Assembly (NCBI RefSeq): GCF_026341125.1
Contig: NZ_JAPEOR010000001.1
Coordinates: 1,798,001 to 1,862,000 of the forward strand
DNA from: Streptomyces sp. NBC_01142
GTDB taxonomy: Bacteria; Actinomycetota; Actinomycetes; Streptomycetales; Streptomycetaceae
DNA length: 64,000 nt
Reading direction: 5' to 3'
Shown: positions 24,815 to 35,495 of the stretch, in pieces
Layout of the letters: the number at the start of each line of letters is the position of its first letter
How positions within the stretch are numbered: position 1 is the stretch's first letter
Notes under the pieces: generated by a model
What the model was told of the DNA's origin: nothing
What the model saw: the letters and a program-made list of their open reading frames with translations, nothing else
The model's database searches: none
Position numbers and translations under genes: made by a program

Positions 24815-25741
24815 ATGGATCTTCGAATTTTCACGGAGCCCCAGCAAGGGGCGAGCTACGAGACTCTGCTGACCGTTGCCAAGGCCACCGAGGACCTGGG
24901 CTTCGATGCCTTCTTCCGCTCCGATCACTACGTGCGCATGGGCTCCTCCGCCGACGGTCTGCCCGGGCCGACGGACGCATGGATCACCCTGGCCGGGCTC
25001 GCCCGTGAGACCAAGCGGATCCGCCTCGGCACGCTGATGACCGCGGGTACGTTCCGGCTGCCGGGCGTGCTGGCCATCCAGGTCGCGCAGGTCGACCAGA
25101 TGTCGGGGGGCCGGGTCGAGCTGGGACTGGGCGCCGGCTGGTTCGAGGAGGAGCACCGGGCGTACGGCATCCCGTTTCCCCAGGAGAAGTTCGCGCGGCT
25201 GGAGGAGCAACTGGCGATCGTCACCGGGCTGTGGGGCACGGATGTCGGCAAGACGTTCTCGTACGTGGGCAAGCACTACCAGCTGGTCGACTCGCCCGCG
25301 CTGCCCAAGCCGGCCCAGCGGAAGGTACCGGTGCTGATCGGCGGGCACGGGGCAGTCCGCACCCCCCGGCTTGCCGCGCAGTACGCCGACGAGTTCAACA
25401 TTCCGTTCGCCTCGATCGAGGACAGCGAGCGGCAGTTCGGCCGGGTCCGCGCCGCCGCCGAGGCGGCCGGGCGAGGGCCGAACGACCTGGTGTACTCCAA
25501 CGCCCTGGTCGTGTGCGTGGGCAAGGACGACGCAGAGGTGGCACGCCGCGCGGCCGCCATTGGACGGGAGGTGGACGAGCTGAAGGCGAACGGGCTGGCG
25601 GGCTCGCCCGCCGAGGTGGTCGACAGGATCGGGCAGTACTCCGTGATCGGCGCCTCCCGGATCTACCTTCAGGTTCTGGACCTCGCCGACCTCGACCATC
25701 TGGAGCTGATCTCCGCCCAGGTCCAGAGCCAGCTCGGCTGA
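24815..25741 (+). CDS. LLM-class F420-dependent oxidoreductase
   Basis: 308 residues of the luciferase-like monooxygenase fold, F420 branch. Visible marks are MDLRIFTEPQ, the FDAFFRSDHY stretch, KRIRLGTLMTAGTFRLPGVLA, QVDQMSGGRVELGLGAGWFEEEH and VLIGGHGAVRTPRLAAQYADEFN. Enzymes of this group transfer hydride between F420H2 and organic substrates; the substrate is unknown. The ATG at 24815 is preferred over the out-of-frame ATG four bases earlier. Sits 19 bp ahead of homocysteine methyltransferase on the same strand, so co-transcription is likely. Confidence 0.87.
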   Translation: MDLRIFTEPQQGASYETLLTVAKATEDLGFDAFFRSDHYVRMGSSADGLPGPTDAWITLAGLARETKRIRLGTLMTAGTFRLPGVLAIQVAQVDQMSGGRVELGLGAGWFEEEHRAYGIPFPQEKFARLEEQLAIVTGLWGTDVGKTFSYVGKHYQLVDSPALPKPAQRKVPVLIGGHGAVRTPRLAAQYADEFNIPFASIEDSERQFGRVRAAAEAAGRGPNDLVYSNALVVCVGKDDAEVARRAAAIGREVDELKANGLAGSPAEVVDRIGQYSVIGASRIYLQVLDLADLDHLELISAQVQSQLG

Positions 25742-25759
25742 TCCGCATCGGAAGTGCTG

Positions 25760-26665
25760 ATGACGCCCGACCGTACACTCGCCGCCGCCACTGCCGAAGG
25801 GCCCTTGGTCCTCGACGGGGGCCTGTCCAACCAACTTCGGGCGCAAGGCTGTGATCTGTCCGGCGCTCTCTGGTCGGCACGGCTGCTCGCCGACGATCCG
25901 CAGCAGATCGAAGCGGCGCACTCGGCGTATGTGCGGGCGGGCGCACAGGTGCTCATCACGGCTAGCTACCAAGCCACGTTCGAGGGGTTCGCGCGGCGGG
26001 GAGTCGAGCGGGAGGAGGCCGCGGGACTGCTGGCCCGCAGTGTGGAACTGGCGCGCAGCGCGGGCGCGTCGGCCGAGTGGGAGGTATGGGTGGCGGCCTC
26101 GGTCGGGCCGTACGGCGCGATGCTCGCGGACGGCAGCGAGTACCGGGGCCGGTACGGACTGTCCGTGCGGGAGCTGGAGCGCTTCCACCGGCCGAGGATC
26201 GAGGCGCTGGCGGCGGCGGGCCCCGATGCGCTCGCACTGGAGACGGTGCCGGACATGGACGAGGCGGAAGCGCTGCTGCGGGCGGCCGAGGGGTGCGGGG
26301 TGCCTGTCTGGCTCTCGTACAGCATCACCGGCGAGCGGACCCGGGCCGGCCAGGAGCTGGCTCAGGCCTTCGCCCTCGCCGCCGGACGGGACGAGGTGAT
26401 CGCCGTGGGGGTGAACTGCTGCGAGCCGGGTGACGCGGACAGGGCCGTGGAGCTCGCGGCGGCAGTGACGGGCAAGCCCGTGGTGGTCTATCCGAACAGT
26501 GGGGAGCGATGGGACGACGCCGCGCGGGAGTGGCGGGGCCGGGCGACGTATGACCCGGCCAGGGTGCGGGACTGGCTTGCGGCCGGGGCGCGGCTGGTCG
26601 GCGGCTGCTGCCGGGTCGGGCCGCGCGAGATCGCCGAACTCACGCGGTGGACGGGCACGGCCTGA
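25760..26665 (+). CDS. mmuM: Homocysteine S-methyltransferase
   Basis: 301 residues, betaine/homocysteine methyltransferase family. It makes methionine from homocysteine using S-methylmethionine or S-adenosylmethionine as donor. The three zinc-binding cysteines are present (GVNCCEP, and the CC pair in GGCCRVGP), and the N-terminus has LVLDGGLSNQLRAQG and ITASYQATFEGF. The ATG at 25760 follows GGAAG by 5 nt; a GTG at 25754 is an alternative. Downstream of the F420 enzyme in a probable two-gene unit; the relation between them is unclear. Confidence 0.9.
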   Translation: MTPDRTLAAATAEGPLVLDGGLSNQLRAQGCDLSGALWSARLLADDPQQIEAAHSAYVRAGAQVLITASYQATFEGFARRGVEREEAAGLLARSVELARSAGASAEWEVWVAASVGPYGAMLADGSEYRGRYGLSVRELERFHRPRIEALAAAGPDALALETVPDMDEAEALLRAAEGCGVPVWLSYSITGERTRAGQELAQAFALAAGRDEVIAVGVNCCEPGDADRAVELAAAVTGKPVVVYPNSGERWDDAAREWRGRATYDPARVRDWLAAGARLVGGCCRVGPREIAELTRWTGTA

Positions 26666-26819
26666 CGGATACGGATTGCGGGCACGGATTGATGGCACGG
26701 ATTGATGGCACGGGCCCGGGTACGATCACGGTCGATGAGCTGAGGGTGACGTCCAACGGATTCCGGGCCGTGACGAAATCTCCTGGTCAGAGTGTGTGAA
26801 TGCGGCCATACTCGGACGC

Positions 26820-28307
26820 GTGTTCCTGACGATCAGTACCACCGGTACCCCCGAACGTCCCGCCACCGATCTCGGCTTCCTGCTGCACAAGCATCCCGAC
26901 AAGGCGCAGACGTTCTCCACCTCGCACGGCACGGCGCATGTCTTCTACCCCGAGGCATCCGCCGAGCGCTGCACGGCCGCGCTGCTGCTGGAGGTGGATC
27001 CGGTGGCGCTGGTGCGTCGCGGCAAGGGCAAGGGCCGTGGTGGTGCGCCCGATTCGGCGCTCGCGCAGTACGTCAACGACCGGCCGTACGCCGCGTCGTC
27101 GCTGCTGGCCGTCGCGCTGAGCACGGTCTTCAAGAGCGCCCTGCGAGGTGTGTGCGCCGCGCTGCCCGAGCGTGTCGAGGCTCCTCTGCCGCTGCGCATC
27201 GAGGTGCCCGCGCTGCCCGCCCGCGGTGGTGCCGAGCTGGTCCGGAAGCTCTTCGGGCCGCTGGGCTGGACATCGGTCGAGGCGCAGCCCGTGGCGCTGG
27301 ACGAGCAGTTCCCCGAGTGGGGCGACTCACGCTACGTACAGCTGGTGCTCGAAGGGGAGCTGCGGCTCGCCGACGCGCTGCGGCAGTTGTACATCCTGTT
27401 GCCGGTGCTCGACGACGCCAAGCACTACTGGGTCGCGCCCGACGAGGTGGACAAGCTGCTGCGGGCGGGTGAGGGCTGGCTGGCCGAGCACCCCGAGCAG
27501 AAGCTGATCACCAGCCGCTATCTGTCGCGCCGCTGGGGTCTGACCCGGCAGGCGATGGAGCGCCTCGAACTGGTGCGGCTGGCCGAGGCCGACGACCTCG
27601 AGGTCGAGGACGTGAACAACGCCGTGGACGAGACCACGGACACGGAAGAGAAGCCCGTACCGCTCGCGGAGCAGCGCAGGGACGCGATCCTCGATGCGCT
27701 GCGCACCACCGGGGCGAGCCGGGTGCTCGACCTGGGCTGCGGTCAGGGCCAGTTGGTTCAGGCGCTGCTCAAGGATGTGCGCTTCACCGAGGTCGTGGGT
27801 GTCGATGTGTCCGTACGGGCGCTCACCATCGCCGGCCGCCGGCTGAAGCTGGACCGGATGGGCGAGCGGCAGGCCGCACGGGTCAAGCTGATGCAGGGTT
27901 CGCTCACATACACCGACAAGCGGCTCGGGGGATATGACGCCGCCGTGCTGAGCGAGGTCATCGAGCACCTCGATCTGCCGAGGCTGCCCGCGCTGGAGTA
28001 CGCGGTGTTCGGGTCGGCCCGCCCGCAGACCGTGATCGTGACGACGCCGAACGTCGAGTACAACGTCCGCTGGGAGACCCTGCCAGCCGGGCATGTGCGC
28101 CACGGCGACCACCGCTTCGAATGGACTCGCGAGGAGTTCCGTTCATGGGCCGGGTCCGTGGCGGAACGGCACGGGTACGGCGTTGACTTCGTGCCCGTCG
28201 GGCCGGACGACCCGGAGGTGGGGCCGCCGACCCAGATGGCGGTGTTCACACGGACCGACGAAACCAGGCAGACCGAGCAGACCGAGAAGGAGGCGAAGGC
28301 CGCATGA
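26820..28307 (+). CDS. hen1: 3'-terminal RNA ribose 2'-O-methyltransferase Hen1
   Basis: 495 residues from the GTG at 26820, where the conserved opening VFLTISTTGTPERPATDLGF begins. The N-terminal half is the bacterial Hen1 ligase-activating domain; the C-terminal half is a SAM methyltransferase with VLDLGCGQGQLV (motif I), VVGVDVS and the metal-binding EVIEHLD / GDHRFEW residues. Hen1 2'-O-methylates the broken 3' end so that the RNA, once sealed by Pnkp, cannot be cut again at the same site. The stop overlaps the pnkp start (ATGA). Confidence 0.93.
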   Translation: MFLTISTTGTPERPATDLGFLLHKHPDKAQTFSTSHGTAHVFYPEASAERCTAALLLEVDPVALVRRGKGKGRGGAPDSALAQYVNDRPYAASSLLAVALSTVFKSALRGVCAALPERVEAPLPLRIEVPALPARGGAELVRKLFGPLGWTSVEAQPVALDEQFPEWGDSRYVQLVLEGELRLADALRQLYILLPVLDDAKHYWVAPDEVDKLLRAGEGWLAEHPEQKLITSRYLSRRWGLTRQAMERLELVRLAEADDLEVEDVNNAVDETTDTEEKPVPLAEQRRDAILDALRTTGASRVLDLGCGQGQLVQALLKDVRFTEVVGVDVSVRALTIAGRRLKLDRMGERQAARVKLMQGSLTYTDKRLGGYDAAVLSEVIEHLDLPRLPALEYAVFGSARPQTVIVTTPNVEYNVRWETLPAGHVRHGDHRFEWTREEFRSWAGSVAERHGYGVDFVPVGPDDPEVGPPTQMAVFTRTDETRQTEQTEKEAKAA

Positions 28308-30865
28308 CCAGTACCACTGACACCAGCAGCACCACCACCGCAGGGCGCAGGCTCCCGGTCACCGACCTGTCCCTCGTGGTCCTCATCGGCGCCACCGGAT
28401 CGGGCAAGTCCACCTTCGCCCGCAAGCACTTCAAGCCCACCGAGGTCATCTCCTCGGACTTCTGCCGCGGCCTCGTCGCCGACGACGAGAACGACCAGAG
28501 CGCGAGCGGCGACGCCTTCGACGTACTGCACTACATCGCGGGCAAGCGGCTCGCCGCCGGGCGGCTGACCGTCGTCGATGCCACCAGCGTGCAGCAGGAG
28601 AGCCGCCGGCAGCTCGTGCAGCTGGCGCGAGAGTACGACGTGCTGCCGATCGCGATCGTCCTCGACCTGCCGGAAGAGGTGTGTGCCGAACGCAACAGCG
28701 CACGCGCCGAACGGGCCGGGATGCCCCGCCACGTCATCCAGCGCCACCGGCGCGAACTGCGCCGCTCACTGCGCGGACTGGAGCGCGAGGGCTTCCGCAA
28801 GGTGCACATCCTGCGCACCGTGGAGGAGGTCGAGAACGCCCAGATCGTTCTCGAGCGCCGCTACAACGACCTCACCCACCTCACCGGCCCCTTCGACATC
28901 ATCGGTGACATCCACGGCTGCCGCTCCGAGCTGGAGACGCTGCTCGCCAAGCTCGGTTACGTCGACGGCGTCCACCCCGAGGGGCGTACGGCGGTCTTCG
29001 TCGGCGACCTCGTCGACCGGGGACCCGACAGCCCCGGCGTGCTGCGCCGGGTGATGAGCATGGTCGCCGACGGCAACGCCCTGTGCGTCCCGGGAAACCA
29101 CGAGAACAAGCTCGGGCGCTGGCTCAAGGGCAGGAACGTCCAGCACTCGCACGGACTGGCCGAGACCATCGAGCAGTTGGAGAAGGAGGACGACTCCTTC
29201 CGCGAACAGGTGCGGGAATTCATCGACGGACTGGTCAGCCACTACGTCCTTGACGGGGGGAACCTGGTCGTCTGCCACGCCGGTCTGCCCGAGAAGTACC
29301 ACGGCCGCACCTCCGGCCGGGTCCGTTCGCACGCTCTGTACGGCGACACGACCGGCGAGACCGATGAGTTCGGCCTGCCCGTGCGCTACCCGTGGGCAGA
29401 GGACTACCGAGGACGGGCGGCTGTGGTCTACGGCCACACGCCCGTGCCCAACACCTCATGGATCAACAACACGATCTGCCTGGACACCGGAGCGGTCTTC
29501 GGCGGCAGGATGACCGCGCTGCGCTGGCCGGAGCGCGAACTCGTCGACGTACCGGCCGAGAAGGTCTGGTACGAGCCGGCCAAGCCGCTGACCACCGAGG
29601 TTCCGGGCGGCCACGAAGGCCGTCCGCTGGACCTCGCGGACGTGCAGGGCCGACGGGTGGTGGAGACCGGGCACATGGCCCGTATCGGCGTGCGCGAGGA
29701 GAATGCCGCGGCGGCGCTCGAAGTCATGAGCCGCTTCGCGGTCGACCCGCGGCTGCTCGCCTACCTGCCGCCGACGATGTCGCCGACGGCGACCTCGAAG
29801 GAGGACGGCTATCTGGAGCACCCGGCCGAGGCGTTCGCGCAGTACCGGGCGGACGGTGTGGCGAAGGTCGTGTGCGAGGAGAAGCACATGGGTTCGCGGG
29901 CGGTGGCGCTGGTCTGCCGTGACGCCGACGCCGCACGCGAGCGGTTCGGGGTCGAGGGACCGACGGGTGCGCTGCACACCCGCACCGGACGTCCCTTCTT
30001 CGACGACGAGACCGTCACCGAGGAGATCCTCGACCGGCTGCGCACAGCCGTCACCGAGGCCGGTCTCTGGGACGAACTCGACACGGACTGGCTGCTGCTC
30101 GACGCCGAGCTGATGCCCTGGTCGCTCAAGGCGTCCGGGCTGCTGCGCTCGCAGTACGCGGCGGTGGGTGCCGCCTCCGGAGCTGTCCTGCCGGGTGCCA
30201 CGGCCGCCCTCGAGGCCGCCGTCGGGCGCGGCGTGCCGGTGGACGGACTGCTGGCCAAGCAGCGGGAGCGCTCCGCCGACGCGGCCGCGTTCACCGAGGC
30301 GTACCGGCGCTACTGCTGGACGACCGACGGGCTGGAGGGGGTGCGTCTTGCGCCGTTCCAGATCCTCGCTGTGCAGGGCCGCGCGCTCGCCGCGGTACCG
30401 CACGACGAGCAACTGGCCTGGCTGGACCGGCTGGTGGAGCACGACGCCACGGGCCTGCTCCAGGTCACCCGGCGTCTCGTCGTGGAGACCGGCGACGAAG
30501 CCTCGGTCCAGGCAGGTGTCGACTGGTGGCTGGAGATGACCGGCCGGGGCGGCGAGGGCATGGTCGTCAAGCCGCTCCAGGCGCTCGCCCGGGACGGGAA
30601 GGGCCGGCTCGTGCAGCCGGGCATCAAGGTCCGCGGACGCGAGTATCTGCGGATCATCTACGGCCCCGAGTACACGCGTCCGGAGAACCTGGAGCGCCTG
30701 CGCAACCGGTTCCTGAACCACAAGCGCTCGCTGGCTCTGCGCGAGTACGCGCTGGGTCTGGAGGCCCTGGACCGGCTGGCCGCCGGTGAGCCGCTGTGGC
30801 GGATCCACGAAGCGGTCTTCGCGGTGCTGGCCCTGGAGTCGGAGCCGGTCGACCCCCGGCTGTGA
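28304..30865 (+). CDS. pnkp: Polynucleotide kinase-phosphatase, bacterial RNA repair enzyme
   Basis: 853 residues with three catalytic modules. 5'-kinase: Walker [10 protein letters not shown] (29-37). Metallophosphatase removing 2',3'-cyclic phosphate or 3'-phosphate: [10 protein letters not shown] (about 198), [10 protein letters not shown] (about 233), GNHENK (about 264). Adenylyltransferase/ligase: [10 protein letters not shown] with the AMP-accepting Lys near 527, and GGEGMVVKP near 745. With Hen1 it forms the heterotetrameric Pnkp-Hen1 complex that repairs ribotoxin-cleaved tRNA. The 4-nt overlap with hen1 ensures co-production. All motifs look intact. A hairpin follows the stop. Confidence 0.95.
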   Translation: MTSTTDTSSTTTAGRRLPVTDLSLVVLIGATGSGKSTFARKHFKPTEVISSDFCRGLVADDENDQSASGDAFDVLHYIAGKRLAAGRLTVVDATSVQQESRRQLVQLAREYDVLPIAIVLDLPEEVCAERNSARAERAGMPRHVIQRHRRELRRSLRGLEREGFRKVHILRTVEEVENAQIVLERRYNDLTHLTGPFDIIGDIHGCRSELETLLAKLGYVDGVHPEGRTAVFVGDLVDRGPDSPGVLRRVMSMVADGNALCVPGNHENKLGRWLKGRNVQHSHGLAETIEQLEKEDDSFREQVREFIDGLVSHYVLDGGNLVVCHAGLPEKYHGRTSGRVRSHALYGDTTGETDEFGLPVRYPWAEDYRGRAAVVYGHTPVPNTSWINNTICLDTGAVFGGRMTALRWPERELVDVPAEKVWYEPAKPLTTEVPGGHEGRPLDLADVQGRRVVETGHMARIGVREENAAAALEVMSRFAVDPRLLAYLPPTMSPTATSKEDGYLEHPAEAFAQYRADGVAKVVCEEKHMGSRAVALVCRDADAARERFGVEGPTGALHTRTGRPFFDDETVTEEILDRLRTAVTEAGLWDELDTDWLLLDAELMPWSLKASGLLRSQYAAVGAASGAVLPGATAALEAAVGRGVPVDGLLAKQRERSADAAAFTEAYRRYCWTTDGLEGVRLAPFQILAVQGRALAAVPHDEQLAWLDRLVEHDATGLLQVTRRLVVETGDEASVQAGVDWWLEMTGRGGEGMVVKPLQALARDGKGRLVQPGIKVRGREYLRIIYGPEYTRPENLERLRNRFLNHKRSLALREYALGLEALDRLAAGEPLWRIHEAVFAVLALESEPVDPRL

Positions 30866-30882
30866 CCCTGCCGCAGGCCGTA

Positions 30883-30909
30883 CGGGGAGGCACTGTCAGT
30901 GCCTCCCCG
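30883..30909 (+). terminator. Hairpin terminator after the hen1-pnkp operon
   Basis: CGGGGAGGCACT and AGTGCCTCCCCG form a perfect 12-bp stem with a 3-nt loop, 17 nt after the pnkp stop. Confidence 0.75.
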
Positions 30910-30969
30910 CAGGCGTTGATCACTCGCCTGAGAAGCGCGCCTGGGGCGGGGAACGCGGCGGAGAGCACG

Positions 30970-31457
30970 ATGAGTTCGACCACAGCCCGGACGGCCGTCG
31001 GGGAGTACGAGCCGACGCTCGACGCGTACGCCGAGCCGAAGCCGGTGCTGCGCTGCCGCAATGCGGCGGGACGCGAGCTGACGAAGCTGCCGCCCGCGCT
31101 CAAGGGCGAGCCGCCGGTCCAGGAGCTGACGGCGCCGGCGGAGCGGATCGGCGACCATGCCGCCGAGGCACGCACCCGCGTCGAGCAGTGGATGACACGA
31201 TCTCTTCCCGTGCCGGCCGCGCTGATACGGGGCAGGTGTGGCCCGATCCGTACGGGCAGCGCAACACCCATGTGTCGTGGCGGGCCGGCACCGGCACCAC
31301 CGCCCCGGGGTCTGTACGGCAGACGCTGCTCAGCCTGGTGGGCGCGCACCTTCCGGAGCTTTCCGAGCCCGCCGCCCTACAGTCGGCCACCGAGGCGCCG
31401 CACATGGCACTGGCCTGCGAGGTGCGACAGGCTGCCCTGCGGCAGCACATCAGGTGA
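30970..31457 (+). pseudogene. Frameshifted remnant resembling a DUF4132 protein
   Basis: The stretch from 30970 reads [20 protein letters not shown], then [20 protein letters not shown] and [17 protein letters not shown]; this looks like part of the large DUF4132 proteins of actinobacteria. Sense is then lost and a second conserved-looking stretch ([19 protein letters not shown], later [15 protein letters not shown]) continues in another frame to about 31457. The family is normally many hundreds of residues long, so this is at most a truncated and shifted remnant. It fills most of the 650 bp between pnkp and the arginine deiminase gene. Family assignment is from memory of similar sequences. 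Confidence 0.45.
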
Positions 31458-31515
31458 CGGAAGCTGGTGCGTGGCTCGCCGGGTGAACGGCCGCCCACGC
31501 GGTGAGGATGGAAGC

Positions 31516-32748
31516 ATGGGATTCCACGTCGACTCCGAGACCGGGCGGCTGCGCCAGGTCATCCTGCACCGCCCCGATCTGGAGCTGAAGCGGCTCACGC
31601 CCCGCAACAAGGACGCACTGCTCTTCGACGATGTGCTGTGGGTGCGCCGCGCCCGGCAGGAGCACGACGGGTTCGCGGACGTGCTGCGCGACCGCGGGGT
31701 CGAGGTGCACCTCTTCGGCGAGCTGCTCCGTGAGTCGCTGGAGATCCCGGAGGCCAGGAAGCTCGTCCTGGACCGGGTCTTCGTCGAGAAGGAGTACGGA
31801 CCGCTCGCCACCGATCACCTCAGAGCCGTGTTCGACGAGCTGCCCACGCCGGAACTGGTCGAGGCACTGGTCGGCGGGATGACCAAGCGGGAGTTCCTCG
31901 CGGGCCATCCCGAGCCGACGTCCGTCCGCTTCCACGTGATGGATCTGGACGACTTCCTCCTCGCGCCCCTGCCGAACCATCTCTTCACCCGCGACACCTC
32001 CGCCTGGATCTACGACGGCGTCTCCATCGACGCGATGCGCTGGCCGGCCCGGCAGCGCGAGACCGTCCACTTCGAGGCGATCTACAAGCACCACCCGCTC
32101 TTCACGGGCCCCAAGGCCGGCGCGTTCCACCACTGGTCGGAGGGGCAGGACGACCATCCCTCCACCATCGAGGGCGGGGACGTCCTGGTCATCGGCAACG
32201 GCGCGGTGCTGATCGGGATGAGCGAGCGCACCACGCCGCAGGCCGTGGAGATGCTGGCCCGCGGACTCTTCGCCGCCGGTTCCGCCCGGACCATCGTGGC
32301 GCTGGACATGCCCAAGCGGCGGGCCTTCATGCATCTCGACACCGTCATGACGATGGTCGACCGCGACACCTTCACCCAGTACGCGGGGCTCGGCATGCTG
32401 CGCTCGTACACCATCGAACCGGCCGAGGGCCCTCAGGCGCTCAAGGTCACCGATCATCCGCCTGAGCAGATGCACAGCGCCATCGCCGCCGCCCTGGGGC
32501 TCAAGGAGATCCGGGTCCTCACCGCGACCCAGGACGTGCACTCGGCCGAGCGCGAGCAGTGGGACGACGGCTGCAATGTCCTCGCCGTCGAGCCGGGCGT
32601 CGTGGTCGCGTACGAGCGCAACGTCACCACAAACACCCACCTGCGCAAACGGGGCATCGAGGTGATCGAGATCCGCGGCAGCGAACTGGGCAGGGGCCGG
32701 GGCGGCCCCCGCTGTATGAGCTGTCCGGTCGAACGCGACGCCGCATAG
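31516..32748 (+). CDS. arcA: Arginine deiminase
   Basis: 410 residues, standard length. It hydrolyses L-arginine to citrulline and ammonia, the first step of the arginine deiminase pathway. The catalytic cysteine lies in the C-terminal MSCPVERD motif; [32 protein letters not shown] and [11 protein letters not shown] supply the substrate-binding Asp, Glu and His positions. The ATG at 31516 follows GAGGATGGAAGC. It is followed by ornithine carbamoyltransferase and an amino-acid permease; a carbamate kinase gene, the usual third enzyme, is not in the window. Confidence 0.95.
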   Translation: MGFHVDSETGRLRQVILHRPDLELKRLTPRNKDALLFDDVLWVRRARQEHDGFADVLRDRGVEVHLFGELLRESLEIPEARKLVLDRVFVEKEYGPLATDHLRAVFDELPTPELVEALVGGMTKREFLAGHPEPTSVRFHVMDLDDFLLAPLPNHLFTRDTSAWIYDGVSIDAMRWPARQRETVHFEAIYKHHPLFTGPKAGAFHHWSEGQDDHPSTIEGGDVLVIGNGAVLIGMSERTTPQAVEMLARGLFAAGSARTIVALDMPKRRAFMHLDTVMTMVDRDTFTQYAGLGMLRSYTIEPAEGPQALKVTDHPPEQMHSAIAAALGLKEIRVLTATQDVHSAEREQWDDGCNVLAVEPGVVVAYERNVTTNTHLRKRGIEVIEIRGSELGRGRGGPRCMSCPVERDAA

Positions 32749-32788
32749 CCGCCCCTCCGGGCATCCCTCACCCCATCCCTCACCCACT

Positions 32789-32814
32789 GTATAGCGATGC
32801 GGAGCTTCGTATAG
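32789..32814 (+). promoter_or_regulatory. Possible promoter or regulatory direct repeat before the ornithine carbamoyltransferase gene
   Basis: GTATAG occurs at 32789 and again at 32809, exactly 20 bp apart, in the short space between arcA and the next gene. The second TATAGACT could be a -10 element. An arginine-repressor site was considered but the match is too weak to claim. Confidence 0.25.
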
Positions 32815-32855
32815 ACTTCCAGGGTTACCGCAGTCGCGATCCAGGAGCAGCCACC

Positions 32856-33875
32856 ATGGCGATACAACTCGAAGGCCGCCACCTCCTCAAGGAGCTGGAC
32901 TTCACCGCCGAGGAGTTCCGCGGTCTGATCGATCTGGCCGCCGATCTCAAGGCCGCCAAGCGAGCGGGCGCCGAGGTCCAGCGGCTGCGCGGCAAGAACA
33001 TCGCGCTGATCTTCGAGAAGTCGTCCACCCGTACGCGCTGTTCCTTCGAGGTCGCGGCCGCGGACCAGGGCGCGTCGACGACCTACATCGACCCGGCCGG
33101 CTCACACATCGGCAGCAAGGAGTCCGCCAAGGACACTGCCCGGGTGCTCGGCCGGCTGTTCGACGCCATCGAGTACCGCGGCGATGGCCAGGCAATGGTC
33201 GAGGAGCTCGCCGCGTTCGCCGGGGTCCCGGTCTACAACGGCCTCACTGATGCCTGGCACCCCACCCAGATGCTCGCCGACGTGCTCACCATGACCGAGC
33301 ACAGCGACAAGCCGCTCGACCGGATCACCTTCGCGTACCTCGGCGACGCCCGCTTCAACATGGGCAACTCCTACCTGGTCACCGGTGCGCTGCTCGGCAT
33401 GGACGTACGGATCGTCGCGCCCAGGTCCTACTGGCCGGCCGAGGAGATCGTCACCGAGGCCCGCGCGGCCGCCGAGGTCAGCGGTGCCCGGATCACCCTC
33501 ACCGAGGACATCGCCGAGGGCGTCCGGGGCGCGGACTTCGTCGCCACCGACGTCTGGGTCTCGATGGGCGAGCCCAAGGAGATCTGGGACGAGCGCATCA
33601 AGGTGCTCGGCCCGTACGCCGTGACGATGGATGTGCTGCGCGCCACCGGCAACGCGGAAGTGAAGTTCCTGCACTGCCTTCCCGCATTCCACGACCTGGG
33701 TACCAAGGTCGGCCGCGAGATCCACGAGAGTCACGGCCTGACCGAACTCGAAGTCACCGACGAGGTCTTCGAGTCGGACCACTCGATCGTCTTCGACGAG
33801 GCGGAGAACCGGATGCACACGATCAAAGCCGTCCTGGTGGCCACCCTGACCGGGGAGCTCGCCGCATCGGAGTAG
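32856..33875 (+). CDS. argF: Ornithine carbamoyltransferase
   Basis: 339 residues. The carbamoyl-phosphate loop [12 protein letters not shown] and the ornithine-side motifs [12 protein letters not shown] and HCLPAFHD are intact. Next to arginine deiminase it most likely works catabolically (citrulline plus phosphate to ornithine and carbamoyl phosphate), although the same family makes citrulline in biosynthesis; length and context do not separate the two. A CAGGAG site 8 nt upstream supports the ATG at 32856. A strong terminator follows. Confidence 0.95.
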   Translation: MAIQLEGRHLLKELDFTAEEFRGLIDLAADLKAAKRAGAEVQRLRGKNIALIFEKSSTRTRCSFEVAAADQGASTTYIDPAGSHIGSKESAKDTARVLGRLFDAIEYRGDGQAMVEELAAFAGVPVYNGLTDAWHPTQMLADVLTMTEHSDKPLDRITFAYLGDARFNMGNSYLVTGALLGMDVRIVAPRSYWPAEEIVTEARAAAEVSGARITLTEDIAEGVRGADFVATDVWVSMGEPKEIWDERIKVLGPYAVTMDVLRATGNAEVKFLHCLPAFHDLGTKVGREIHESHGLTELEVTDEVFESDHSIVFDEAENRMHTIKAVLVATLTGELAASE

Positions 33876-33928
33876 CCATCCGGCGAATTGGGTGAACATG
33901 CAGGTCGGCCGATAGTATGTGGCCGAAT

Positions 33929-33960
33929 AGTGGGGTCCGGGCTCGCGCTCGGACCCCACT
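33929..33960 (+). terminator. Hairpin terminator after ornithine carbamoyltransferase gene
   Basis: AGTGGGGTCCG and CGGACCCCACT pair perfectly (11 bp, 10-nt loop) and are followed by TTCTTG, close to a classical intrinsic terminator. Confidence 0.8.
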
Positions 33961-34004
33961 TTCTTGTGTCCGACCCGTGAGACCAGACAAGAGAACGGCC
34001 CCGA

Positions 34005-35495
34005 ATGCGCATCAAGAGCCCCGCCCAGCTAGTCGCCGATTCCGGCGCGGACACCGAGGGCCACGGCCTCAAGAGAACGATGGGCCTCTTCCAGCTCGTG
34101 TGCTTCGGCGTCGGCGCCATCGTCGGTACGGGCATCTTCGTCGGCCTCTCCGACAGCGTCTCCGAAGCCGGTCCCGCCGTTGTCGTCTCGTTCGTCCTGG
34201 CCGCGATCACCTGCATCTTCACCGCGTTCTCCTTCGCCGAGCTGGGCAGCGCGATACCGGTCTCCGGCAGTTCGTACTCCTTCGCCTACGCCACGCTCGG
34301 CGAACGGGTCGCCTTCCTCGTCGGGTGGTGCCTGCTGCTGGAGTACGGCATATCCGTCTCCGCGGTCGCCGTCGGCTGGGGCCAGTACCTCAACGAACTG
34401 CTGAACAGCGTCGTCGGCTGGCAGCTGCCCACCGCGCTCGCCGGCCCGCCCGGCGGCGGCGGCATCGTCAACATTCCCGCCGTCGTGGTGATACTCCTGG
34501 CCGCGCTGCTGCTGGTGCGCGGCATCCGTGAGAGCGCCCGCGCCACCGCCGCCATGGCCATCGTGAAGATCGCGATCCTGTTCCTCTTCTGCGCCATCGC
34601 CTTCACCGCGTACACGTCGGACAACCTCTCGCCGTTCTCCCCGCACCACCTGGCGGGAGTCACCTCCGGCGCGTCGCTCGCGTTCTTCTCGTACATCGGC
34701 TTCGACGCGATCACGACGGCGGGTGAGGAGGTCAAGAACCCGCGGCGCAACATCCCGCTCGCGATCATGATCTGCATCGGCATCGTCACGCTGCTCTACG
34801 GTCTGGTCGCCCTCGCCGCGATCGGCGCGATGTCCGCCGACGATGTCGCCGACAAGCCGGCCGCCCTCTCGCTGATCGTCAACCAGGTCACCGAGTCGAC
34901 CGTCGGCGGCGGCGTCATCGCCTTCGGCGCGGTGGTCGCCATCGCCTCCGTCGTCCTTGCCGTGATGTACGGCCAGACCCGCATCCTGATGTCGATGTCC
35001 CGTGACGGTCTGATCCCGCGGGTCTTCGGGCGCGTCTCCGCGAAGACCTCGACGCCCGTCGCCAACACCTGGATCGTCGCCGCGGTCTTCGCGATACCGG
35101 CCGCCGTCGTCCCGCTCGACGTGGTGATGAATCTGACGACCATCGGCACGCTCGCCGTCATGGCCACCGTCAATATCGCGGTGATCGCGCTGCGCCGCCG
35201 CTACCCGGGGACGGAAACCAAGTTCCGGGTGCCGCTGTATCCGCTCAGCCCGGTGCTGGGCGTGATCTTCTGTCTGTATCTCATCTGGGGCACGGGCTGG
35301 ACGACGTGGGTCCAGTTCGCGGTGTTTCTGCTGGTCGGCGCGGTGGTGTACGCGCTGTACGGCCGCCGCCACTCGCGCCTGGCGGGTACCGGCACGGCGG
35401 GCCCCGATGCGTCCGGCCCCCATGCGTCCGGTTCCGATCGGTCCGACGCCGAGCCGTCCGACTCCGAGCTGGTCAGCTCCTCGTCAGGAGCGTGA
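34005..35495 (+). CDS. APC-superfamily amino acid permease, cationic amino acid transporter type
   Basis: 496 residues with about 12 membrane spans. The opening GLFQLVCFGVGAIVGTGIFV is the substrate-binding first helix of the APC superfamily, and SGSSYSFAYATLGERVAFLVGW, AFFSYIGFDAITTAGEEVKNP and YGQTRILMSMSRDGLIPRVF are typical of the CAT/YfnA branch. Neighbouring arginine catabolism genes suggest arginine, ornithine or citrulline as substrate. A terminator separates it from argF, so it may have its own promoter. The low-complexity Ser/Asp/Gly tail overlaps the convergent ATPase gene by 23 nt. Confidence 0.88.
   Translation: MRIKSPAQLVADSGADTEGHGLKRTMGLFQLVCFGVGAIVGTGIFVGLSDSVSEAGPAVVVSFVLAAITCIFTAFSFAELGSAIPVSGSSYSFAYATLGERVAFLVGWCLLLEYGISVSAVAVGWGQYLNELLNSVVGWQLPTALAGPPGGGGIVNIPAVVVILLAALLLVRGIRESARATAAMAIVKIAILFLFCAIAFTAYTSDNLSPFSPHHLAGVTSGASLAFFSYIGFDAITTAGEEVKNPRRNIPLAIMICIGIVTLLYGLVALAAIGAMSADDVADKPAALSLIVNQVTESTVGGGVIAFGAVVAIASVVLAVMYGQTRILMSMSRDGLIPRVFGRVSAKTSTPVANTWIVAAVFAIPAAVVPLDVVMNLTTIGTLAVMATVNIAVIALRRRYPGTETKFRVPLYPLSPVLGVIFCLYLIWGTGWTTWVQFAVFLLVGAVVYALYGRRHSRLAGTGTAGPDASGPHASGSDRSDAEPSDSELVSSSSGA

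Noticed and set aside
32789..32814. ArgR box before argF
   Set aside because: The direct GTATAG repeat does not match the arginine operator dyad well enough; kept only as a weak promoter note.
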